NCBI GenBank assembly: GCA_003260075.1
Contig: QLIY01000803.1
Span: forward strand, 6,319 to 70,318
DNA length: 64,000 nucleotides
Origin: Phallusia mammillata
Taxonomy: Eukaryota > Chordata > Ascidiacea > Phlebobranchia > Ascidiidae
Direction: 5' to 3'
The notes beneath the pieces are model-generated. The model searched no databases. It saw nothing but the letters and a program-made list of their open reading frames with translations, and was not told the origin of the DNA. Each line of letters opens with the position of its first letter. Position 1 is the first letter of the stretch. The translations under genes were made by a program, and so were the position numbers. Positions 50,664-62,200 of this stretch are shown here, piece by piece.

Positions 50664-51015
50664 ATGTAGATCAGTGGTTCTCAACCGCCGGTCCCCGTCA
50701 ACTTTCCTGCCGGTCCGCCAAATATAATACAATTTTATATCTCAATTGCTAAATGCAAGATGTTGAAGAAATCGTGTGGAAGTCAACGCTCTACTTCGCC
50801 TTGCAGAAACATCTTTAGAACCGCGTTTAACACGTATGATATCAAACAGACAGCAGCAAACTTCTCTTTAAGTTGAATTTTTCATACTTTTTGAATTGCA
50901 AATTTTTGTCGTGTTTACATTTTAAATTGACTTTGAAAGTCCACCGGTCCGCAAAATTTGTTTTGAAAGATTACCGGTCCGCAAACTTAAAAGGTTGAGA
51001 ACCACTGATGTAGAT
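50664..51015. mobile_element. hAT-type MITE
   Basis: 336 bp (50672-51007) with ends CAGTGGTTCTCAACC and GGTTGAGAACCACTG and a perfect 8-bp target duplication ATGTAGAT (50664-50671, 51008-51015). CCGGTCCGC repeats lie just inside each end. It has the same terminal sequence class as the 16.7 kb MITE but a different interior. Confidence 0.93.
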
Positions 51016-54000
51016 GAGGTCAATTTCGGTAAAAATCAAGTCTCACTGCAACATCACAAATCATTATTCAGATGTAATTTTACAAGTGTCGATGAATGCA
51101 TAAATCGTGCCGCTAGATGACAGTAAAAACACCGCTTTGACGTATTGTAGGCGTGACCAAATATGTTGAAAGGCTACCACACAAACGTGATGGATTATTA
51201 TCAAAACAAGTACTCGGGAGCGTCGTGGCTCCGAACCCCGCCGAACCAAAGAACACAAAAGAATTTAATTGAACGGCTTGTGAAGATTGATCAGCCTTTT
51301 AAATAATAGTGGCTTCAAAAAACGGCTAGGCAACAAAAAAAACTTTTGTAATGAAACGATTCTTACAATGGGTCCACAACCAGGTTAAGAGGAAATTGGG
51401 GATATATCTTTCTACTGTAAACATAACCCCACACTATGTTTTTTGTGTATTTTATTCATTATTACAGGGCCAAAAGGAATTGTAGGCTGCCGTGTAAGCT
51501 CTTCGTTTGCGTTGGTTTATTATTTTCCCCGTGTAGATAAATTAAAATCGCCAGTATACACAAACGGTTTAAATCAGAAAGAGAATTTGCCCCAAAAAGG
51601 CCAAAATAAATGTGTATGACTATGCTGCCGTTCGTTGTGGGTCATAAATCAATGAAAATTATGAAAGGTTTTCATTTCTCTATAGTATACAAACGTAAAA
51701 CTCGCTTCGTTTTGAGTGTAACACCAAGAAAATATCTTTCGATCATGACCGTTAGGCTTTTATATCCCGTGGCATCTTTTTGTCAAAAAATCTGTACTAT
51801 TCTGATGAACACAATTCGCAATTTTTGCGATGAACTTTAAGTGTGGGTAAAAAAGCGTAAGCTGTTGTTTTGCACAGTTTCCGCAGGGTAATACCTTAGT
51901 CAGCAAGTTTTTCTGGTGCAGTGACGCGTGTTGTCTGCAAAGGGTCTGCTTTGCAGCTAAACAATGTGTTTGCTTTAAACTTGAAACAATTAAAACGCTA
52001 AAACGAGGTTAATACGAAAAAAATGGCCAATAAACTGAAAGTTATTTTACGTGGGTTAGAGCGAGTTTGTTACTTATCGCCACGCAATGTTTGTCATTTT
52101 TTGCTATAGCTAAATGGACACAGCTTGCGAAACGCATATATAAAATAAAAGTTTTGCTGCAGGCAGACGGGGTTGTTGTTGACATCGTTTGACGTTCGGT
52201 GTTTGTGTGCCCCACGGGAATCTCAAGAATGTGGTCTGTTTAAGTATAAAAGCGATATTTTCGGCAGCAGGCCAATGAACGGGATCGGTGTACCTGCAAG
52301 TGTGTATGGCGTACTTAGAATATGTACTGCATAAAATATTCATTTAAAAATTATGTAGGGCGTACTTGAAATTCACAATGCAAAGAGATTCTAAAGCACA
52401 TGGTCATTGTTTTTGTTATATATATTTAACCGCTTTCTGTCACCTGTTGCATGTTTTGGTATTCGTATTTAACGCAAACTCACAAAGTTTTTAAAGCCAA
52501 CCTGGTCAAAATAATAATAATTGTTTAGTGTTGTTTTTTTAATGCAAAAACAGGCAATGTGAATGATATATATAGTTAGGAAGCTCAATTTTGTTAAATA
52601 AATTTGTTTAGTGTACGTATTACCATTTGAATCTTATTTCCAATATCCATAAACAGCGCCAAAACCGAAACGAAGTCCAAATGTGATTCTCATAACGTTC
52701 TGTAATAATGGAGTTCGTTATTGACTTAATTTAATCTGTTTTCCACCCAGATATTATTTGGTAATTTGTAGCAAAACAATGAACGGCAGGAAACAGCTGA
52801 TTTCATATAGACTGCAGAAACGAAAACAAGGCCGCAAATGTGCCACTTTTGATATATGACTCAACTTACAAATAATACGTATGTGTTTGCGCAATAATAA
52901 AATTATTGCATCAGCCGGAAATGTGCGCACAACCCTAGCTGCAGCAAAATCAATCAGTGAAAAGGATGTGGTGTCGTTTGGCTATAAAGCTGATTTGATA
53001 GCAGTGGTTTACCTGTAGCAGCTGGACAGAACGCCTGTTCAACCAAGTTCTTCTGTAAGGTGTCAGTTGAAGGATTGATTGTGGCCTCAAGGTACGGCGA
53101 ACAACGCAACACAATGCGCTTTGTAGTCGGTGAAAGAAATGAAAGGTTAACTAACAAAAACGAAATGTGAAGGATAAGAAGTCACACGATGGACAAAACG
53201 ACGCACCATTTTAGCTACCCTCGGCGCTATCAGTTGGCAATTCAGAAATCAGCCTGTTGGTGTTTAAATCCTCGCTTTTTATCAAAATCGTGTGCGCTGA
53301 TTGCCTCATCGGAACGAAACGATTTCCTACTTTGACGCTTGACTGACTTTGTACAACGTGGTCAGAAATTGCGCAAGTGCTAGCTCAGTTAGTTCAAAGC
53401 AGCAGTTCAACTGAACACGTGGTTTACCAGGAAGTGACGCCCAAGTCTACGTTTTTGCGTTGTTCGTGCGTGTTAGGAACTACCACCCAACAAAGCAGTT
53501 TCAGTTGCAATGTGGATGGATTAAAAGCACATGAAATGACAGTCACATGTCAACGCTTGACCTTTCACGCTCGCTCACTGTGCGCATTGTTGACAACTTG
53601 CCTGTTGCAAAAACAAGAATGTAAAGCGAGAAAATACAAGGACAAAAACTTTCAAAAGCCCTCCGATCTCAAGAGGCTCTCGAACCAGTTTTAAGCTTTT
53701 TGTACGTCACAGATTTATAGATCGTGCTTTGTTATGTTGTGCAATCTTCAAAATCTGCGGATTTGGGAACGATTGCGGAAGTTTTGCAGTTGCGCCCGTA
53801 TTGCATGTGCCATGTTGCATGTGGGTTTGGAAAGCACGCGTGGGACGGGTTGTTTGCTCGTTCAGTTTGTTTTTATTTTAACTAAGCGGGTGTTGCCAGC
53901 GAAAGTTGTTGGAAAACAAATGGGGTTTTGTTAACACTAGGTGATTGAGTTTCGCATCTCTTTCTTCAGAGCGTCATCTCGGCGGTATATTGTAAAAGAT

Positions 54001-55540
54001 CACGGGCTTGTAAAAGATAATGCTGAGTTAGATAAATGGATTTTAGGTGACTGCAAATTAAAAAGTATCACAAAAGTTAAAACATTGCTTTTGTGTTTGC
54101 GATAATACTAAAAATTACAATTTATCGGCATTGTGTCGAAATGGTCAGTGTTGTTTTAAGGTGTTGGTATAACCTTTTAGTATAAGCAAGTTTATGCTAA
54201 CGGTCAAGCACTTGACAAAAGACCAACAGGGCCGAATCGGTCAATTACCTTATCCGCATCTAACGTAAGTAGAAGCCATTAAGTTTGTTTTCAGGGTTTT
54301 AGGGGGCGTGTTTCTTGAAAAAGGCACAAAGAAGTGCACTGGAGCACAAAATCCGACAAAACAGGATTTTTTTTGCTTTGTTACCTAGTATGTGTCAGGT
54401 GTGTGTATGATATAATAGATACCGCAATATCTATGGTTTTTGTTGTATATTTTCTATGGGTGAGTTTTAAGGTACACTCAATACATTGAACCGAATAACA
54501 CACCAAAAAGCTATTAATCTGTTTGTCGACATCCTGTTGGTAACTGAGAGAAGTTCGGTGTTGATTGATTGTAGTACCAAGCGAGTATGACGTGATGAAT
54601 GATATGAAAACTATTTCGTGTCCTTGAAGCGAAATTTTTACTCGCTTAGCAATTGTTGTGGAATGAGTTTCTGTCACATTATGTGCGCAGGTTTATAAAA
54701 CTTCAGGTGATTCGTGGGTAGACCGTTTGTTTGTTTTTGAGAAATAATGAAGCTTTCGTCATGGTATCAAATCTTTATTGACTTGCTTACCAGGCATGTG
54801 AGGTATGATTTATCAAAGACATATTTGTATGGGTACAAGCTGAAAATGAATTAAAAACTGAAAGCAATTCCACAGTCTTCGGGTGAATGCAATCGTAATA
54901 GAATCGACCGTTCGCTCTTAAAATGACAATTTTATTTGTTCGTAGCTTCTGTTGTAGTTTCATGCTGGACACGTGCACCAGCATACGGTTGAGATATTCA
55001 GAATGAAAAGAGTTGTTTAACATTACAAGAGGTTAACCAGGTTCTTTAACCGCATAGGGTTATTACAGTGCTGTCGACATGTATCTAATACGCTTAATGA
55101 CGCCTGTAAGGGCGTTGCATCAGCAAGAGCTAAATGATAAATCGTGCAAGTTTTTGTTGGTGTGGAACGCCTGACTGGAATATTTTTTAGGATTATTATT
55201 ACGAGCAGTGGTTACCCGATAAGCAGATTATCTGTTTGCGACGTTTTGCACAAGGCACGGCCACCTCCGTGAGCTGTGTTTTTTCAGTTGTATCTTTACC
55301 TGTTGCTAGTTGCTAAAGGCAGTGGCTTTTCCACGAAAAGTGCATTTTGTGAATTGCTCCTGTCGGCAACGGTAAACCCGGTTGGCTTTTTACTTCCCTG
55401 AAGCGATTGCTGCATTTTTTTAAAATAACTTCAGCTCACTGATTACATCGTCACGGACCGGCATTTTTGCGTCACAAACGATTCTTGTTTTACATTCAAA
55501 ACCTTTTTTCCCATTCAGTATCACCAAATGTTTTTACAGG

Positions 55541-55661
55541 TATATAAGCATGCTGTTAACGCTTATAAACCAGACATAAAGAGGGCATTGACCGTGTTGT
55601 AGCAGTACACAGAAAGTTTTGCTGTTTGGACTTCTGCCCAGGACGCATTTTTTCATCTGCA
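55541..55661 (+). promoter_or_regulatory. Candidate promoter and non-coding first exon of SLC4A11
   Basis: TATATAAG at 55541 is followed, after a plausible transcription start, by a non-coding stretch ending in a strong donor (GCAAT|GTAAGT, exon end 55661). It is the best-looking 5' exon upstream of the first coding exon. Inference from signals only. Confidence 0.4.
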
Positions 55662-56240
55662 ATGTAAGTTGCTACTTTGTTATTGTTGAGAACTGGTCAC
55701 TATTTATGATATTTAAAAATATATTTAAAATATCACGTGTAAAGTTTGTCAAACAAAATTACCAAAAAAACGCGTTATAGTCCATAGCATGCCAGTTATT
55801 ATACTGCAAACGACTAATACATTTTATGACTAGTGGGGTATACCTAAGCTTTGTATGCCCTGTATTTTGGAGTTTTGTAAACGTTTTTAATTGTATTGCT
55901 GAAATTTGACTTTACCTGCAAGTGTAGGATGGTCATTTCAAGCCGAATGTGAGTTAAAGTGTTTGTCATGTATTTGGTTTGGTCCTGAAACTTCTGTGCA
56001 GGTTAGTCTTTAATTTTGAAATCCCATCTACAAAGACAAAACAAATACAGTATGGCCAATGACCTCAGTTACATGTGTGCTTGATTGAGGTATCTTTAAC
56101 TAAGCGTTTGCCTTATTCAGTTTCTGACACGTATGCCGTCACACCACGATCTTAGCAGACTACAACGATCACTTTACAAGCGCAAGAAAAAAAAGTTTTC
56201 TCCAACCGATCTTACGTAGGTTTCATCCCTCGACGAAATC

Positions 56241-59200
56241 ATGTCAAATGAAACAAGTAGGTTACAAAAACAAACGGTTTGCAGTAAGTTACAAAAAGAA
56301 CCCCCAAAAAAATTTCGTGTCGTGCTTCAGGCAACGGGTCACTTGGTCAACATCAGTACCAAAATCAGGTGTTTGAAAATGATGTTTCGATTGGTGATAC
56401 GAACCCAGCTGACGTTGTGGTAACGGTCAATGAAAATGGAATTAATTCTGAAATGAAGGAGCAAGCCCGTCTTCGTCGTATCGAAGCAAAGCAGTAAGTC
56501 GTTATATGGCCTTTCATGATTATTATTTATCGACGTTCACTAAGCCCCTCTCATGCACCGTGTAACATTCATGGCTTAATTAAACAGTGCATTTTGTTTT
56601 GACCGCTATTGTCTTTTGTGAACAAACGCGACAACGAAACCGAATTATAGCGATCCTGTTATGTTCGTACTGTTCCGTTCGGTTGAAAATTAGTTTTTTT
56701 TGTCATGCGTCAAGTCATGATTAAGTGAAGTAATTGTCACAACAATAAGGTAAAACTTGACAGCACTATCACAACTACCGCGCGGTAATAGATTTTTAGG
56801 TGATTTGACGCCCTAATTCGTTTTACACACAAGTCAAGTGACTGGTTGTGCATTTTGCAGACGGAAATGCGTCATAACACGCTATCCGAGCATCGTTGCA
56901 CTAAATCGCATTTATATAGTTTAAACAAGTTTCAGCTAGTACTGTTTTCAAAATTGTCTGGAGCTTCTAAGTAAGCCTAAGGAAATACATTTGTAGAGGA
57001 ATAACATTTGTACAAAGGTAAGCCGAGTATGTGTATTACAAACGTTTTTATAAGGCAGGGGTGATGGGTTTATTATTTTTTGTGATTAATATCAGCTGTC
57101 AAACAATCGATAAGGGTACACTTTTGCGAAGAATTAAATTCGCAGGCATTCTTGTTAATTTCTTCATTCACGTAAATTACCGTCCACCGCGGACAATTGC
57201 GCAACCTGGATTATTCCGGAAGCAATGCGTGTGCATATAATGTGCTCTATGGATATCCTCACAATGAGGCATATAACTATAACCGTATGTTTCGTAATAG
57301 TAAGGAGGCTGCTTAAATGGCTTGCTAAATTTGTGCTGCAAGCATAAGCACTGTACAATGTCAAAGTGCCTGTCAGGTATGACCAGCCGATGTAATGCAT
57401 TCGCCGTCAAACTTATTCAGGCTTCGCGAGCTGTCACTTAGTCAAAGTGTTGATTACGAAGACGTCGCCAAGGCTGAGGAATTAACCGAACAAGTCGACA
57501 TCGGGTCACCGCGGTTTCCACACGTTCGCACAGTAACTCAAACTTATCGACGACAGAGCAATGTTCTTCGTTTGAGACGAATGTCGCACAATGAAATGGA
57601 AGGTTAGTTGATTGGCCATTTGTCTGTGATCGGTTGCATGCAAGATCTGCGCCATTTTGTGCAAAGCTTTCCCAGTGGTTCCCGACCGAGGAGTAACTCT
57701 TCTCAAGGTAGGAATTTTAATTTTAGAGGAGAAGTTTATTTCAGAAGTTTAAAAAGGTTGGAAACCACTGCCTTAATATAGTTTAAATTATTAGAATAAA
57801 CTAATTTAGACTAGCTTCACGAAAAACTTTAAAGGCAGTATGAATCTAAATAGGCGCTGTAGCAACCATAAGTCTTTGGCATTGTGACTTTTTTTACTTT
57901 TGGTGGAACTGGATATTGATAGTTTTGACTTTAATCTGTTTTGAAAGTCACGCGGCTACCTTTGTAAGTTACCTTGCCTCACCCGGCGCTGATATTTTTG
58001 TCGCCTTGTAGTAGTAGCTGTTCTCCTATCCTGTGTCAAAGTTAGCTTTGCCTTTTTAGCAACCTAATCTCCGCCTCCATCGTCGTGATATTTATCACAC
58101 CGTGCTCGCCAATTATTGCTGATGTACGTTTTCGTCATCGCACACCGATCAACATGGCAGATATTCTTTGAATGTCCGCTTAGGGTCACATAGGCCAAAC
58201 ATTTACATGGCATTGCTATGTATTGTTATTGTTTTTTTGACGTCAGAGATGTGATAGATTATCGATTTATCGGATGTAAATCACAAGTTCGGGAAATATT
58301 TATTTCCAGGCTAAAATCAATAAAAATATCCCTTTTATTGCTCTCTATAGACACTGAGGATGCCTTTCAGCGAAATTAATTTTATTTTACAACACTGTCA
58401 ACACTGATTTTAGTCTGGAAATAAATATTTCCCGAACTTGTGATTTATAAAATGAAAGGTGGAAATCGTTGCGACAACGGCAATAGAATTAACAGGGAAA
58501 GATTCCCAGAATAAATTTAACAGGATTTATCGGATGTAAGCGATAATTCCACAAACATAATTTAACCTCAAAAGGGTCGTATCGGATGGTGCAATCTTGG
58601 CGGTTTGTTTAGGTTAAAGATTCTAGGTTTGGGTTATAAATGTTTATTTTATCTGCAGACGTGGAGGATGAATTTTTCCATCGGGAACTGATTTTGAAGA
58701 TCAGGAAGGTATGCATGGTCATGACTATTAGCGTATTTCTTCGCTTGTTTGCTATTAGATTTGTTGGGTTTGTCATGTGTGACATTGATTCATTGCAGAC
58801 ACTTCCACTCAAGGACTTTCGAGATGAAATTCGTGCCTGGAGAGACCTGGAAAAGTTTCTTGTTCAGCCAGTGGTGTTGCTCGATGTTCCGCACACAAGT
58901 AAGTGCAAAACAGTTCTGGAAATATCTTTCATACATAGTACAAAAAATATTGGATAAGTTGCCTAGACACGTGTCCAGATTTTAAATTTTGTTTTAGTAC
59001 ATTCCATTTTTTAAGTTTGCTACGCAAAGTTTTACCAATTTTCATTGCCAGGTTTGGATGCAATTATTGATGCGCTCCTAACCAGGCTGCAAAAAGATTT
59101 AGATGTGGATGAAAAAATAACCGCTCAGGCTGGAAAAGCATTTTTCACCTTTCAAGAGCAACACCAGGATTCTTGTACGTTGGGATTGTTTTCTGCCAAA

Positions 59201-62200
59201 TGAGAAAAGAAACACGGTAAACATATTTTTTTTTAATTTTTAGTGGCGTCGGTCGATCAACTGCGGGAAACCATCCAGGGTGTACAATACAAACCTGATG
59301 GCGCCGATTATGAAGAAAGCTGGATAACTGCGCTGTAAGCAAGTATTGTTTATATCAGCTCTCTTCAACTGGGGTTTGGGTTTAGTGCAACACTCACAGG
59401 GGGCTCGTAAACTCTTCCGGGTTTTCTTTTATGTTATCTACTTGTATTATATTATGTTTGTAAAACCATTGTTTTTGGGGGTTCTGTTCAGGTTTCCGTG
59501 TCACCCAAAAGGTTATGTGTCTAAAATGCAACCATTATTAATTACCCAATCTCATCAGCATTTAATACAGCAAAATATTTGCCGATCGGATTTTAAGGGT
59601 AAAATAATGATTTTTCACATTGTCCAACAGAATTAGCAGTATAGCCTTTTCTGCCACTAAGCCTTTAGCTCATTGATATCGAGTTTTTTGTAATTTTCCG
59701 CCCTTGTATTTTCCGTAAAGTGAAATTTACCCACTCATAAAAAGACCGAAGCTAATCGTACCTGTTGATCGTTACAGATGGGGGGGGGGCCCCTTGTATT
59801 TTCCGTAAAGTGAAATTTACCCAATATAGCACTCATAAAAAGACCGAAGCTAATCGTACCTGTTGATCGTTACAGATGCACGTTGCCGATGCTGAAGAAG
59901 AGCCATGTTGGTATAGCTCGTTTGCGCAATCCTCTAAACTTGGGCAACAAATGTGAAGAAGTGACATTTGTCTTAGCAGTAATCGCTCCTAAAAAAGAGG
60001 TAAGCCAAAGTTTCTGCGCAAAGAACTAATTGACTTTTGTCTGTTATATGTCATTTTACATGGTACTTTCCTAGCTCGAGAGTGGGTAACCTTTTAAACG
60101 CCACTTATCAATTAACGTCATGTCAAAATGGCAATGACTTTTGAAATGGTTCCAGGTGATTCGATAAGTAATACAGATTAGTAGGCAGACAGATTAATAC
60201 GTGTCGGCTTCGTTATATTTTAACGAAGAAAAAGCATGTAATGTATTTTTTATTAAATGGAACAGTATAGTGTAAAACCCGTAAATCACTTGGCATGTTG
60301 CCATGAATACACTTGTCATGTGAAACGCGTGCAAGAGGTGCCAACTGCTCTTAATTTCGTACTTGTTTCCTCTTGGAATCCATAAGAGCAGTTGTGGCAA
60401 ATGAAATAACATTTTTCTGAACCCTTTTTATCCATGTTGCAAGCTTGCATCACGACTACCAGCACATTAGTTTTGCCTCAATTGCTGTCAATAAGATCCG
60501 CTAAACTTTTGTTTATCGGTATGCTTGAACTCTAGTTACTATAAACTGTGCAGAAATTCACAAAAAATGCTGTTGAAATTGGTCGCACCTTCTCATCCAT
60601 GATGTGCAACTCGTCATTTCGCCACGACCTGATAAATGCATCCACTGAGGACGAATTCAAAGGTGTCCTCGCCAAACAGAGCTTCCGTTACAAAAGACAA
60701 GTGCGGGAATCGCTGTCTGAATATCCGGAGTCAATCGACGAAGAATTTACGGTAAGTACTGTTGCGTTTATATAAAAACTTTTTAAGCTATAAGAATTAA
60801 ACTTAGCAAATGGACTGCTGATTTATATGTTCTATGTGTTTTCAGGATTATTCCGTGTTACAAATTGGACATGGAATCTATGACGATTTCAAGAGGCGTC
60901 TGCCGCATTACCCGTCAGATTTCGTCGATGGTAAAAAATTAAAACTGGTGAAGTGTGGACTAGTCCGGTGGTCTTCAACCTTTTTTAAAAGCGACCCCAA
61001 TTTAAAAGAAAATTGAAACAGCATCTACACGCGACCCCATTTTTTTCCGATAGGGGGTAATGCCGAAACTAAAACTATTTTCAATATGCCCGCTTAATTT
61101 TTAAGTAGACTTCAAATATTAGCATTCAGTGTGCATTAGGCTCAAATGTTAGAAGCCAAAAGTTTTATTTAATTTGGCCTTACCAGTTTGCAGAAATCAG
61201 TTAATTTATGTATTTTCCCCTATACCCGCTGTATTATTTTGGACACAATATGCCATTCATGAGTCTTTATCGCGTAACAATGGGTTGGACAACGTTTTTT
61301 TTTTTTGAAATAGATTGTTGCATCACAATGATTAGATTGTGACACGAGGTACCAAGTTATACTGCAAAACATGAGCAAAGGTTGCGCACTGGGACAAAAA
61401 CGTGTCATTTTTTTGGTAACGAACTTAAAAGCCGATAGATTGAATTGATAGCGACCCCAGAAAAAGTTTATAGGCGACCCCACTTGGCGTCGCGACCCAC
61501 AGGTAGAAGACCACTGGACTAGTCAATGGTTTGTGCTAGTGATAAAGATTGCTTTAACTTAATATTGATAGGTCATGGCGGGGCAAGATGTCCTCGTCCA
61601 GGTTTTCAAAGAAGCCTCAGGCCAACGGTTAACTTTCACAAACCTCACCCGCAAAGGTCTTGTTTCAGGTGTCATTGGCAAAAACACAATCCATAAACTG
61701 ATCTCGACTGTATTGTTTCTTTATTTTGCCTGTCTCCTGCCAGACATTGCTTTCGGCAGCCTGTACGAGAAAAACACAAATGGCACTATTGGTAAGCACC
61801 TGGCAATATTATAATTTTATTTTCAGGCTATCAGTTAATTTCGTTTGTAATCCATTCAGACGTTACGTCATGCATTGTGTCTCAGACGTTTGGCGGGATA
61901 ATGTTCGCTTTTCTAAGCGGCCAGCCAATGCAAATTCTGTTGACAACGGCTCCTTTAGCTCTGTATGTTAAAGGTAAGAAAAATTTGCAGTTTTCATATT
62001 TTCCTTAACGTGAAAAATCTGTCTTCGATAAAACCCCCCAAAGATACCGCTATTTGGTTTGGTTATAAAATAAAAAAATCTTCTTTATTTCTTGTTAAAT
62101 TTTTGCCTTACTACTGACTTGGAAAACTGTTTTTTAAACGCAAAACATTTTGCAGTTATCAAGTTGGTCAGCGAAAGCTTTGAATTGGACTTTGCCGCCA

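Larger units (their letters stand above)
49556..56240. other. Gene-poor region between SDHD and SLC4A11
   Basis: Holds the SDHD 3' UTR, two hAT elements (49931-50526 and 50664-51015), a B-box-like scrap near 51205-51240 and a TATA-like box at 52245 without a recognisable gene. A minus-strand open stretch at about 53005-53157 ends at a good donor (CTACAG|GTAAAC) but lacks a start and a family. The 5' exon and promoter of SLC4A11 probably lie at 55541-55661. Confidence 0.45.

Noticed and set aside
53377-53694. 105-codon open frame on the plus strand
   Set aside because: Cys/Ser-rich but without a splice partner, domain or biased codon use; probably chance.
61572-61655. Segment between AG and GT that could be an extra SLC4A11 exon
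   Set aside because: Splicing exon 11 directly to 61669 restores the conserved VDGVIGKN junction, whereas including this segment breaks the family match.
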